A stretch of DNA of 64,000 nucleotides from Takakia lepidozioides (lineage: Eukaryota; Streptophyta; Takakiopsida; Takakiales; Takakiaceae): assembly GCA_030704615.1 (NCBI GenBank), contig CM060731.1, forward strand, positions 8,620,001 through 8,684,000. Direction: 5' to 3'. A program made the position numbers and the translations under genes. The notes beneath the pieces are model-generated. The model saw only the letters and a list, made by a program, of their open reading frames with translations. It had not been told where the DNA came from and searched no databases. Positions 22,046 through 34,500 of the stretch are shown in pieces (position 1 is the first letter of the stretch; each line of letters starts with the position of its first letter).

Positions 22046-25000
22046 GCAACATTACATCTGCTATTCACCCTGGCAAAACTCCCTGGACATAACTCATAAC
22101 CCTAGCCAATGACTCACACCTCAAAACCGCCTACCAATCGCTCATAACCTTAGGTTATTAGACCCAATATATAGATTCATAACCGTCCACTTTAAAAAAA
22201 CCCAACAGGTTATCTACATCAATTTTCAAAAGTTTGGCCTTAGCCGGTTATTATTGTTACTTGTATGCCTACAATCCGCCGGTTCCTAACGGGACCGGTT
22301 ATTTCAAATTTTCATCTCCTGCGGTTATATGTATATATAACCATATAGATAACCAACTGTTATTAGAGTTAAAAACAAATAACCGCCCAACATTGGTTGA
22401 TACCCGGCCAAACCTAGATACCTGACCAACACTGATAATCGTGTATTCACTTCTAATTTTGAATTATCATCCATGATTTGTCGCAATCCTTAATTTGCCT
22501 AAAGGTGAGGTCGAAACTCGAAACATGAGAGGGTTTGCATACATGGTGGGTGTAGCAATAGGCAGTGAGGGCCGAACAACCCTTGACTGGTCAAGGCACT
22601 CAGGGGTGTAGGCACTCGTTGGGACTTCCTCAATTGGAAGCGGTGGGGGCTCTGAGTAAGCTGGTCATAGGATAGGAAGTTGAAGTGGAAGTGGGTACTT
22701 TAACTCACCAAGGGCCTAGGGATTCGAGTAGTAGTTGTGGGGGTGTCTCGGGACTCACCAGGGGCCAATATGCTTGTGGGGGATGGGCCAAGATTCATCG
22801 CTTCTCCTCCTAGGGAATTGAGGTACTTCGTTACCTAGCTAGTACTGTGAAGAGGTTGTTTGCATGTGATACCCCGTCGACACCTACATTAATATATGTA
22901 GGGGGGAGTAGTGACCCGAGAATGGCGAGAGCCTACTGAGTGACCAAAGCTAGTGAACTGCGAGGAATGAAAATTAGTAAAAAATGATATTTTATTAGTT
23001 ATGTTTGGGTGACTGATGAAGGCCAATGGAGCTATGGGTTCAAAGCCTTCATCCCCACATGATATTGCATCCGACAACAGAATAATAAGCAAATTTGGGC
23101 AAAAATTCAGGCCATGCGACGTGGTCCACTTAGGAGGGGTCAGTTAAGAAGAAAGTTGGACACTTTGCAAAAAGACCCCAATTTTTGAGTTTTGCTCTAT
23201 GGTTATGTTGCTCTACAGGTCCCAACATATATGCTATCTATCCTATTGGCAGTCTCGACACCCAATTCCCAGCCCCATTCCATGTAGTTCTACTGTAGGC
23301 CTCTTCTCACTATGTGTCGCACAAAGAACAGATAAAATTGACACATGTCTTCATGAATTTTGAATAAATTGATTTATAATAATAATAATAATAAATTTAA
23401 GATAGACTGATTAAATTCTTCATTACATTTAAAAAAATATAATATGAATCTAAATATTATATAAAGGGGAGTACAAGCCTTGTAAATCATATTAAAAAAA
23501 TTCAATCGGGGAAAATGTTCCTGTGGATGCCTTATAGGCTACAATGAGCAAACAAATAAGCCCACAAGGTTGGAAGAAGCAAAAAGTAAGCCCACACAGG
23601 GGCAACAATGTTCTAGTATTACTAAAATGAAATAATCTATTTACAAGAAACTAGTCCAACACTTCTTACAACTACATTGCCTCGTGTACCAGTAGTTTCA
23701 TACTCCAAATTATGGTGGTTCATAGTTCATACTACATATCTCAACTCTCTATGTATCCTACCATCATTGTGGTATGATAGATGAGCATTACTGATGCATG
23801 CCTCTTTGATGTATAGAGCTACATAATTGGGTGGCCGCACCACATGGTACCCGTCACCCACCACGCCGCCTTGCACAACAACAATAAGTCTTGATCTGAC
23901 ATCCGTTGGAGTTGACATCACGGGCCTTCAGTCAAATATTTTTGTTCGTATGTTTTTTGTGGTTCCTTTTGTTCCATTAGCTTTTGAGTTTCCTTTTTTG
24001 AAAAGCAAGTTCACTTCATTTTTCTTTGTGTAGGTCTCCTCATTGTCTTCCTTTTCTACAGTACCGTAACCGATGTCTATTATGTAATCTCAACATAATC
24101 GTTTGGAACTTTGTGTATGAATCATCATCTTTATGTATATGTGTTGTTTGTTATTGCAGAAAATGTGTTCTAAAGAAAAGCATAGGGGGTCGCATTTGTT
24201 GAACTATGAGGCTACAAACTCCCATTTGTAGGTCAATTTGGCATTACATCACCCAGCTGCCTATCGACATATCTACACATGTAGTGATAAAGTCACATTT
24301 ACACAGTCATATTGGCATCATTCTAGGATTCTTCATCCATACTGGTCGTCATCCATTTGTTCATTCGTACATTCACCCATTACTGGAAATGACCTTAGTA
24401 TGTCTTACGCAATCGTATTCCCTTGGGGGGCCACTCCCTATACTTTTATAATATCACGAGTGAAAAAGGTGTTTATACTTAGTCGAAACAAACTCATCCA
24501 AAGTTTGGGCATTAGTAGCATTCAAGCTTTAGGCATTTTGAACTTTGTCAAAAGTCATAGTAACTAAACTAATGATTGAATCTATGTCTATCCATTTAAT
24601 ATATGTTACATCATACTTGAATTTAGGGTGCCCTCTAGATTTCGAGAAATAATATAAGAGGATCAATACTGTTGTCGTTGGTTTATTATCTATTGCCTGC
24701 AAAAATATCCTCCACCCTAAACTCAAACTCCCTTGTGAACCAAGTGTCATCAATAGTTCAAGAAATCCAAATCTAGCCCACCTGATAAACCAGTAACTAG
24801 ATGACACGTGTCCCAAATCTTTATCAGGACCGTATTGGTAGTTGTAAACAAAAAGAAAAATAGTATATATTCCATACCCTATATTTATTTAAATTCCAAA
24901 ACTACGATATATTGGTACATTTTCTTATTTGTAATTGTTTTCTAAATTTTATCTGCAACGAATATATTGTACCCTATATTTTTTTGCACGTAGTTTCGGA

Positions 25001-25300
25001 ATATTTGGAAGTGCTGCCCCCCCCCCCCGAGCGGATTCCGGCACATGTAGTCATGTAGAAAGGGGTGGGTGCATACATGATTTATTTCATTAACATGTGA
25101 ACTCATTTGTCAAAGACTAAATCGTTTCATCCATCAATGTAATCGTACCACGTGTAGTTATGTAGTAATTTTAGTCCTATCAAACAACATATCTCTCATG
25201 GTAGGCCTATTTATTTTTCACTGTTCTTACATAAAACGGAGTCATGTAGTCATATACATTTTCTTTGTAATAGTCGGCAGTTAGTCAATTCAATAGTGCA
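22046..25300. other. AT-rich intergenic DNA, no gene recognised
   Basis: Contains CCGG-core low-complexity text at 22230-22430, a (TAA)n microsatellite at 23370-23392, and GGGGGGAGTAGTGACCC near 22900, which is reminiscent of an LTR-element 3' end but not provable. No domain is visible in any frame. Confidence 0.4.
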
Positions 25301-27839
25301 ATAATCCAAGATCTTCAAATCGACCCTGGTGAATGGGAGTGGAACTTGGATGGGGCTCGCTCTAAGTTCTTCTCCTACTCAACCAAGAAAACATACATAT
25401 CTCTCATCAAAGCAACAGGTCTAATTGCAAAATAGAATGATAAATGAAATTTGGAGGGTTTCAATGACCACGCCCCATACTACCTCACCATATTATATGG
25501 GGCCAGGTAATATGACCAGGCCCCATACTACCTCACATAAATTCCATAGCACAGGCTCTACCCCATTGAATCTATAGCCTCTTGTTCAGTTTATCTGGTG
25601 AATTCTTACCCCTCGATCATTTAGACTCGTAGCTTCATGCCTCGTAGTCTAGTGTGTATCTGACCTACGAAACATCTCTAGGTTGTGTCACTCTTGTTGA
25701 CGTCATTGCTCTAAGTCTCCTCACGGAGCCAGACTACACTTGTTTAGCTTAGCTAATCGTATTGCTCTTCGGGATATCCGACACGTTTATCGTGTGACAA
25801 GCCTAATGGCGGCCAAAGGCCAACCAAGTGTTTTAATTTTTTTTCCTTTAATAATCTCAATAAAATTCGACTCCAAGGAAAGAAAAAAGAAAATGTTGCA
25901 GTGTCAATGACAAACAAAAAAACCAACCATGACACTTTTCTTATGTTTAAGATTACAGACTGATTGCCTATTAATTTGTCATATCACACAACATTTTCCA
26001 CTCTCTCTACTTGGTTGATACAAATCATCATGTTTGCTTGACACTGTTGTCCATTCATGTTCTATGCTTGACTACACCTATTAGCAATTGCATCTGCAGA
26101 CCCCTTCCTAACCAAACAAAGTGAGCAAGCCCATTACATAGGCTATGACAACTCAATTAAACTAGAGTGACACCAGGACACTGGACAATTCAAAGGAATT
26201 GTCACACTCTTCACATGTGTTGGTCAATGCTGCGGACAAAGTGGTCCCAATGAAATAAATAGTAATCAATTCCCTTCTTGCGGGTCTTGGTTTGACACTG
26301 GCTTTCTAGGACAGAGTACAAAGTGACACACAACTCGCATATACAGTTGGCCTGCCCCCTATTTTCTATTCTACTACTCGATGTGGAAGCATGGACTCAC
26401 CTCATCCGAAATGAAGCAATCGAAGGGATCTCTTGCAGATACTGTCATCCATCTGTACAAGCTTTCCAGCATAAGCACATCTTGAAATATACTAAGACTC
26501 TCAATGGAAATTGTGAGGAACTTGAAGCCACAAGGCTCAAAACTTGGGAATACGCCAAGGCTGCATTTCCTGATATTGCAAGCCACATGGTTAATCCAAA
26601 AGCCTATGGTATCTGGGATCCTTAAGGAAAGTGGCAAACTATACCTGAAGAGGCTCAAATGGATACCATGCAAATTTTGCCTGCAACTGCTTGAAAAGTC
26701 ATGGAACTTCGTGTTAGGCAGACATGGAAAACAACCAATTCAATAGTGCTGCAGTGTCAATGGCAAACACAACAAACCACCCATCATAATTTCCTCACGT
26801 TTTAGTTTACAGGCTGATTAACTGATAATTTGCCATGAAGCTATGCTCAAAGTTGCATCAATGATCTAGACAATAGAAAGTGTTTTAGATATTATTAGAT
26901 GATGAGCTGCAATTTTATATTAGTTGCAACAATTCATCATCCATGTCACTGCTCCCATCTTGATTGTGCATGCTATCACCATGCTTAATTCAACGCAAGC
27001 ATAACGTTTCCAGTGGTTGAAGGGGATGATGCTTACATTCAAGCAAGCATCATGAAGCATGTAGTACCCAATGTGGAGATGATGTTTGCGTAGCATTGAA
27101 GCCTTCTGCTGAATGCCGACAGTGACAGAGGTGATGTTTGCGTTGATGCACATGCCATCTTTTACTCGAAGTGTCAACTGTTGGACAGTGACAAAGATGA
27201 TGTTTGCATTGATACAAACATGATCCTTGCATTGCTGTATTGTGGACTATGACGAATAATGTCACATTTGTGAGGTTTCCATCCTGTTATTGCATTTGGC
27301 ATGGTCGGCTGAAGTAACATGTGTCAGTATTTGCCTCATTCCTACAAGATTTGCTACTTCATGAATTAGGCTTCATGTATGTATGTGATGTTGATATACA
27401 CAACTCGGTTGAATATTAGAGGGATATATTACTGCATTTGGCCTTGACAACTGAAATAACATTGTTATCGACCGTGACTACATAGTGATAAATGACAGTG
27501 ATCTAACTCATTGCGTACGTGGCACCGAGCCTGCGGTGGGATAGTGATGTAGTTGTGACTATATGACCACAACTACAATATTACATGATGACCATGGTTA
27601 TGAAGAAATCGTGTTTGTAGACTAACCTCTTCCACTTGCGACTGTATGCCTCGAAGGAGACCTTAGGCTTTGTTACCTCAAGATTGTAGTTCAACATAGC
27701 CTTGCCCAACATTGACAACCTTCTTCTCCAATTGCCATAGAGAACACAATCATAAGAGCACTCTCCAAATCCATCCAAGAAAAATCCTGAAAGCAAGATG
27801 GAAAGGGCAAGGGAATAAATGGCTCCAAAGACAGCCAGC
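25301..27839. other. No gene recognised; short local duplications
   Basis: A segment GCAGTGTCAATG(A/G)CAAAC...ACAGACTGATT occurs at 25895-25965 and again, diverged, at 26745-26820. CCCCATACTACCTCAC occurs at 25475 and 25523. GATGATGTTTGCGT-like units repeat at 27075-27215. A short frame at 25325-25435 (WNLDGARSKFFSYSTKKTYI) faintly resembles the C-terminal region of plant L1 elements. Confidence 0.35.
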
Positions 27840-27965
27840 ATGTAGCCCAATGGTATGGGCACATACCATGTTGGATGTGGTTGTGGGTTCAAACCACGGT
27901 CTGGTGTGTCATGAAGGTGTCCACCTTTCAGCTGCAAGGCAATAGCCCTTGTGGTGAAGAGACAC
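27835..27965 (+). mobile_element. tRNA-derived SINE
   Basis: Carries an A-box-like TAGCCCAATGG (27843-27853) and a B-box-like GGTTCAAACC about 38 bp downstream, the spacing of an internal Pol III promoter. A second copy lies in opposite orientation at 46535-46688 and a diverged third at 47345-47460 (minus). Family-specific body text (TCATGAAGGTGTCCACC and CCCTTGTGGTGAAG) is shared with the second copy. Confidence 0.72.
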
Positions 27966-28089
27966 CATATGCTCCCCTGTGGGGGGGGAAGTCTATATAT
28001 TTTTTGGCTCCAGAAAGTGGCTCGTGAAGCCATGCGTCCAACATTTGGTCGCTAAAATGCCAAGTAGAAACAAGAAACCTACCAAACCC

Positions 28090-28175
28090 GACAAGGTGGC
28101 AGGATTTGAGCCCAGAGTCACCTGGTTGCCCTCGGTGCTTTATCCAACTGAGCTACCGACAGGTTGGAGCTCATG
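28090..28175 (-). other. tRNA-like sequence, degenerate
   Basis: The minus strand has GTCGGTAGCTCAGTTGGATA (D-arm/A box) and GGGCTCAAATCC (T-arm/B box) at tRNA spacing. The anticodon stem does not pair properly and the acceptor strands do not match, so it is not a functional tRNA. It is probably the head of another SINE or a tRNA pseudogene, head-to-head with the SINE just upstream. Confidence 0.55.
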
Positions 28176-28582
28176 GAAATCGAAGACCTCTCCAGGGGCC
28201 TCTGTCCCCCCTTTTTATTTATTGATAAGAAACATAAAAAAGAAAAAAGAAAAAGAAAAACAGATTCTTCTGGCTCCGCATCAGTCTCTGGCGTTTCAGG
28301 TGCGACTGTGTTTAGGTTTTGAAATCCTGGAGATAAAACTTGAGATTTTGGGGAATCTGGAAGGGAGGGGAGCGGCGATTGAAGGTGCAAGGTGGAATTG
28401 GAGTTGGGAGCAAGCTGCAACCACAGAAATTGAGGCCGTGGTTAGTGAGGAAGAGCGGCAATTAAGGTGGATGTGACGGTGATGGGAGGTGATGGGGGTA
28501 GGGGGAGGGGGGTAGGTGGCATGAATGAGGGAGGGTGAGACAAGGAACGAGTTGGAGAGAGGAATGAGCGGCAATATTCAGG

Positions 28583-31500
28583 ATGTATGGCAGAGTAAGC
28601 ACCCGGAGCGGGAGCGCCGAGCAGTATGTGGTGAAGCTGGATCAGGTTCCCCGTTGGATTGAGCAAGAGCCTCAATCACCATCAGCCGGTGCCAGCCAAG
28701 CGGCCTCCCCTGATCGCGGCTTCGACGACCCCCTCACATCAGGTAGACGAAGCTCTGTTGTAATTGATATTTCGGGTCCAGGGTGCGTTTTGTACACCTT
28801 GCTGCACTTTCTGTCAGCTCCCCATCGTCCCACTGTCTTTTTCCCTGGCGTTGTTAGTCTGCTCAGCTCGGCCGGTTTGCAATATTTACAGTAGTTTAAC
28901 AAATTGATGTCGCAAATACGAAAATACTTTGGAGTTCTTTGGACCTCCCTCGAGGAAGTCATGATTTTTCCGCCCTGCTACTTGAACATGAACATGACAC
29001 GCCGTAGCACACCCTCGTATTCCTGCCTTTTTGACCACTTCGCACGTGCAGGTTGGTCTATTTTTCCGAATATAGTTATGGTGTTGGCATTATAAGACAG
29101 GGTACTGATAGGAGACGTGCTTACCAAGGGCCTCCTTATGCACTCGCTGATGCATCTTATTTAGCTTTTATAATTGTCAATTGCATGTTTCACTTATGGA
29201 AATTGGCGGAGAAGAAGCTCAGTGACTTTGAAGAAGAACCCACTTGATTAGTTACAATTAGCCAACCATTCTCTGTAGAATGCGGTTGACCAAACTCTGC
29301 AATCTTAGCCAACCAATTTTACATATGGCAAGGTGGGCAGCTGGAGGGTTGATTTATTTTTAATTTAATGATGATGACTGGAAGTCAGTGATAATGAGGA
29401 TATACAGATTGTTTAACCACAACTCATGCTAGACCATGTAAGTTAGATAGTTTGCAAGTATGCTAGGTGCTTAGAGTGGGCAGGAATATTTTCAGCAATA
29501 TAAAGCAGTTGACATAAGCTACCAAATGTGGTAATGCTTTTGAGGTACTTGTTTTCTTAACTGTTTACAACTGAAATTTCCAAACAGTTAACTCCTTGCA
29601 GCTACTTGTGGCAAAATGCTGTAGTCCATCCTGTAATAGTGTGAAGTGAGGATCTGGTCTAAGTTAGCCGGTATCGAATGCTTCTGTCACCTTTGGGTGT
29701 CACCCTCAAGTTGAGTAGACAAAGATAAGTGTGGATCTGTACACATGGTGGCAGAGTCTCTTTAACCTCTTCTCCCATGGGTTTTGGGGGTTTATAATTT
29801 CTGCCCTGGCTGTATGTGTTATGGGCTTTCCAGTTTCGCTCAGTGGAAACTGTATTTACATCCATTTGTCCTAAGTGGTTCATCTCTTAAAATGTACGGA
29901 GGTATACAGTGTTAAGTATGTAGGTGTCTGCTAACTGGAATATCTTTGTACCTTGTTCTCATGCCAGCATACTCCAACTTGGCAGCAGACTGCTGGAGAG
30001 GCCGGTGTGAAAACGAGGTGCTGTCTATGGATATCATGATCCTGGTGTGGGCATGTATCTCTAGAACTAGGGTGATAACTCAAACCTCAACTCCAGCATC
30101 CAGTAATCAGTAGCCTTAGAGGCTATGCAGGGGAGGTCAGTGGCAAGTATAAATGTGGAAATGAATGATTTCAGGTAGATTTGGTGTCCCTCGATGGTGG
30201 CCTAAGTTTACTAGCAATAATGTGGTTTATAACAACTGGGGCCTTGATGTGCTGAAGTTTTTGTAAGGTGTGTTTTTTGTGTGGATTGAAGGCTTGACTG
30301 CTGGGATGCCATCATTTTCTGCAGCTATTGCATCATTGGGCTAACATAGCACATGGCTGGCAGGATCTGAAAATGGAGGAACTGGTTTTGGCACGAGTTC
30401 CAAGTTTGCTGTGGACCATGAGGTCAATTCAAAATTGTATTTGTGGCGAGGACCTCCGTGGGCTCTAGAAGTTGATGCTGTTGTCAATTCTTCCAATGAG
30501 GCATGGTCTTTGACTTGTATGCTGTGTATCCCTCTCTGAGGTTCTTTACTGCAAATATGGTACTCTGGTAGCATAATATGCATCGTCTAAAGCCTGTTTC
30601 GAGTAGCAACTCTGACTTTTTTCTTAACATGGAGCTATGGGTTCCTCATGCTGATTGGTTAGCTTCAACAGATTCCTGGACTAGCTGATTTACCCCAATA
30701 GAAAATGCTAATGACTGTGGTCAACCACATTTCAGGCTTTTGGTGGTCATTTTTGTTCATTGGATGTTGAGACTCTATACGTGTTTGTCTCTATTGACCG
30801 ACAGAATCTGGATGAGGGGAGTAGTAGCCCTGGCTTGCATGCAGCGGCTGGACCCGGGCTTGCCGAAGAATGTGCAATGTTGGTAAGTTGATCTTCACTT
30901 TAGTTCACAATCAGATGCGGAGAGCTGTAGAGAAGGGGAGAAGCCAATGGTGAAATTAGGAGCTATATTCTGCAAGCTGTTGTAGGTTTATTGTTTTGAG
31001 TCTACATGCTTACACTCCAAGGCCCTGTATATATGTCTAGTGTCCTGCATAGCTGAGATTCAATGTAGATTCAGATCAACAACTCGGTTGAGGAAACTGA
31101 AGTGCTTGTCATGGCACAGGGTGGGTGCCGAACTGGACTTGCCAAAGTTACCAGTGGTCATGATTTACCAGCAAGGTAAATTACCTCTCACAGAAGGCTA
31201 GATATTTGTTTGACAAGTGCAGTGATCATTTTCTTCTCCTCCTGTTGTAATAGACAGGATTTTTTGCAATTGTTAATTTCAGACCTAGCTACTGGGGCTC
31301 CCTAATTTGGCATGTTGAGTGGATGTCCTACGGAATTTTTGAGAGTTAGTTAGTTGGATAGTTTCCACCAAATTTTATTGTCTATGGTGTTGGTACATAT
31401 AATGGGAGCTGGATCATACAGCCAAGAATTTGGGGGTGTTTTGTAGGCGGGTAATTCATACGGTGGGACCTAGGTATGCAGTTAAGTACCACACAGCCGC

Positions 31501-34500
31501 AGAGAATGCACTCAGCCATTGCTACCGTTCCTGCCTAGAGCCGCTTATCGAGCAAGGCCTCCAGAGGTCAGTTTTCCCACTTGACCCTCCACCACCCTCT
31601 GTCAATAGTGGTAGTCAATACAGGATGGTCCTGCACACAGGGGTCTGCAGACAGACCCCTGAACTCCTTGTTACGTAACTTGTATTTGTTCTTCATCATA
31701 GGACCTTCTTGTGGTTGTGATTCTTTACAAATCCCTCATTTTCAACCAGCATCACCAGCAAAGTATGTATGTGGGTCTGTACAGAGAAGGCTATACATAT
31801 TGGAGCCCTCATTTTGGAGAAATTCTTAGTGTTGTCCGAAGCAAGTGGTTCCACCTCTACAGTTCTTATGCAACACTAACTTTCCACCACCTGTTTCTGA
31901 CTCTGGCAGCATTGCACTGGGGTGCATCTACACCGAAGCCAAAGGCTATCCTCGAGAACCGGCAGCCCATGTAGCTATTCGTACGTGCCATCATTCATGA
32001 ACTCGACCTCTTGAGTATTCAATGTTTCTTAGAGGGGCCACTTCAATCCTAAGGACTGATTGGAACTCATTTTACGGGTGCATGTGGACAATTCTTTCAT
32101 TGCTGAGCAACACGGGAATATAAGCAGCATGCCCATGTGGAAATCAATATACTTTAGGATATGAAAAATACGGTTGATGTACAGAGCAAGTTGTCAACAT
32201 ATAATGGATGAGTGTGCTGCAAATCTGTGTACCAGCTAAAGTGTGTTCCTGTAATCCATGCAACTGATGCTTGTGCCTAGCCTGTGGGTTTCTCATGGTG
32301 GGTATAAACCTCTGTTGTTTTTTTGTGTTTAGTACAAGTATATGAACCCTTCAGAAGTGATATCCACCCAATTGAGATTAGCAAACACGCTGTAATGGCA
32401 ACCCAAGGTGTCTAGTCTCCTGTTAATTAATTAGTAACCTCGAAAAAGTAAGTACCAGGGTTTGTTAATACTAGGATCTCAGTTGTGAAGGCTTTTAGCA
32501 GGGACGGTGCGACGGTTCCTCGAAAAGCACAGGGACAAGGTCACTGCAGTTGTTTTCTGCACTTCCACAACTACAGACACTGAAATCTACAAGAGGTAAA
32601 TCTATGGCAATCAACATGGGCAATGGATTTTGGGGCCTGTGCTGTCCAAGGGGTTTTATACCACAGCAAGTTCATACCAATGTTTGCATGCCATTTTATA
32701 TCGGCCATGTGGTAGAGAATGCTCTGCTTCTAAGGCATGCCGGGTAGCTACATTTATAGGCTGGCTGCAGATATTTCGCAACTCTACACATCTGTTTGTA
32801 TGGTTGACGTAGTGTGGAACATGCACTGTCAAGGGCATTTGCATGGTGAACATCCAACCTTCACTGGTGAAGACCTTGGGTGAGCCTATTTTGACAGGCA
32901 CACAGCCTGCTAATTGCCCAAGGCCTGATCTGCCAATTGTTGTGCACCTAGATGTGGATCCACAACAATTGAGGAGGTCATTTGTCATTCTCGGATGTGC
33001 TTTTTAATGCTCTTATCTGGAGAAGTATTGTGATCTGACATAAAATAGTGTCTGATGTTTTGCTACCAATGTCTCATAGGAAAAATGACAAAGAACACTG
33101 TAATGAGTTGTGTTGTTGCACATGAAATGTGACAGACTCTTACATGACACGCTTTAACTTCAATTATGACGTACTTCTGGGCAATGCCACATGGTGTACT
33201 ATACTGTGTTGTAATTGAGAAAAAGATGCATGCAGGTTGCTCCCTCTTTATTTTCCAAGGGATAAATACGAGGAAGAGGTTGCAAGCATCAAGTTGCCAT
33301 CCGATGTAGGTGATGAGAATGGGGAAACTGTCATATCTGAACGGAAGATCCGAATATCGGCACTACCTGGGACTCCGGCCATTTCTCCCCAGATTACACC
33401 TCCCATCTCAGGAGATGTGACTCCCCTTAACCGCTCCACGACTATGAAGAGGTGGGCCTTTAAACCTTCTAAAGAGGGATTGTTGTGCACCTAGATGCTT
33501 CGGATTTTCATTTGAATCCTTTGACTGTCACTAAGAACATGGATATACGATCGTAACTCTAAGCTATCTCCCCTCTGAGAATAAAGATGGATCGTTCCTG
33601 TATTGCAGGAACGAATCAATCGATTCATTGGTTGATCCGGCTTTCATGGCCATGACACGTGACCCTGACCAGAGACGCAAAGAGCAATGGGAGAAAGCTG
33701 CCCAAGCCCAGGCAGGATGGGCATGGGGCAAATGGGTAGGCTTGGGAGGCGTAGGGGCCCCTGCCCTCTCCGCTGCAGAACAGGACTCGCTTCATGGGCG
33801 GTTTCTGGCGAGGGCAAATGCTGTCAACCTTACAGAAGTTGCGGAGATGAAGATATTGTATGTCTGTTTCTTCCACTGCTGTCTCTTTCTTTCTTTCTCT
33901 CAGTATGTGTGCAATCATCTCTTAATGAGCTGTAAGTTCTGCAGATACCGGGGTGGAGTTGATGCGGACGGTAGGCCTGTGATGGTGATTGTGGGCGCCC
34001 ATTTTCTTCTTCGTTGTCTTGACCTTGAGCGGTTTGTCCTTTATGTTGTTAAGGTTTGTGTCCTTTGTCCCCTTTCTCAAACTCTGCGTTCCTGTCGCTC
34101 TCGTCTGCATGTTGTCCAATCTGATTGGTACAGAAGCACCAAATCTATCTAGCCATTGTTTTCAATTTTATGAGGGAAGGAAATCTGCCCCAAAACTTGG
34201 AGATCCAATTTGCCTGTGTTTTGGCCTCATTTGTGACAGTAGTATTGAAGACTTGCAGTTTTGCAGTCTGGTGATAGGCATTGGAAAGGGGCAAGTCAAT
34301 CCTTGCTCCTCCCCGGGTAACAATAGCACAAAATACATTGGGTTGCAAGGGGTTCAACAGTGGTGTTTACATAACACTTGACCTGACAAGCTAAGTTGCC
34401 TTGATGTCGATACCGACCTAGTGGTGCTTGTTTACTTCAACAGTGTGTGACTTGACCATTAGGAGAACAATCCTTAAAGAATTTTTTTGTCTGATAAGGT

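Noticed and set aside
22880-22930. End of a gypsy polyprotein (GGGGGGAGTAGTGACCC)
   Set aside because: Only a few suggestive bases; no upstream RT or integrase text could be found.
28090-28175. Functional tRNA gene on the minus strand
   Set aside because: A and B boxes are present but anticodon and acceptor stems do not pair.
27979-28476. 165-codon plus-strand frame before the GDAP2-like gene
   Set aside because: Reads across a tRNA-like sequence on the other strand and has no homology; probably chance and 5' flank.
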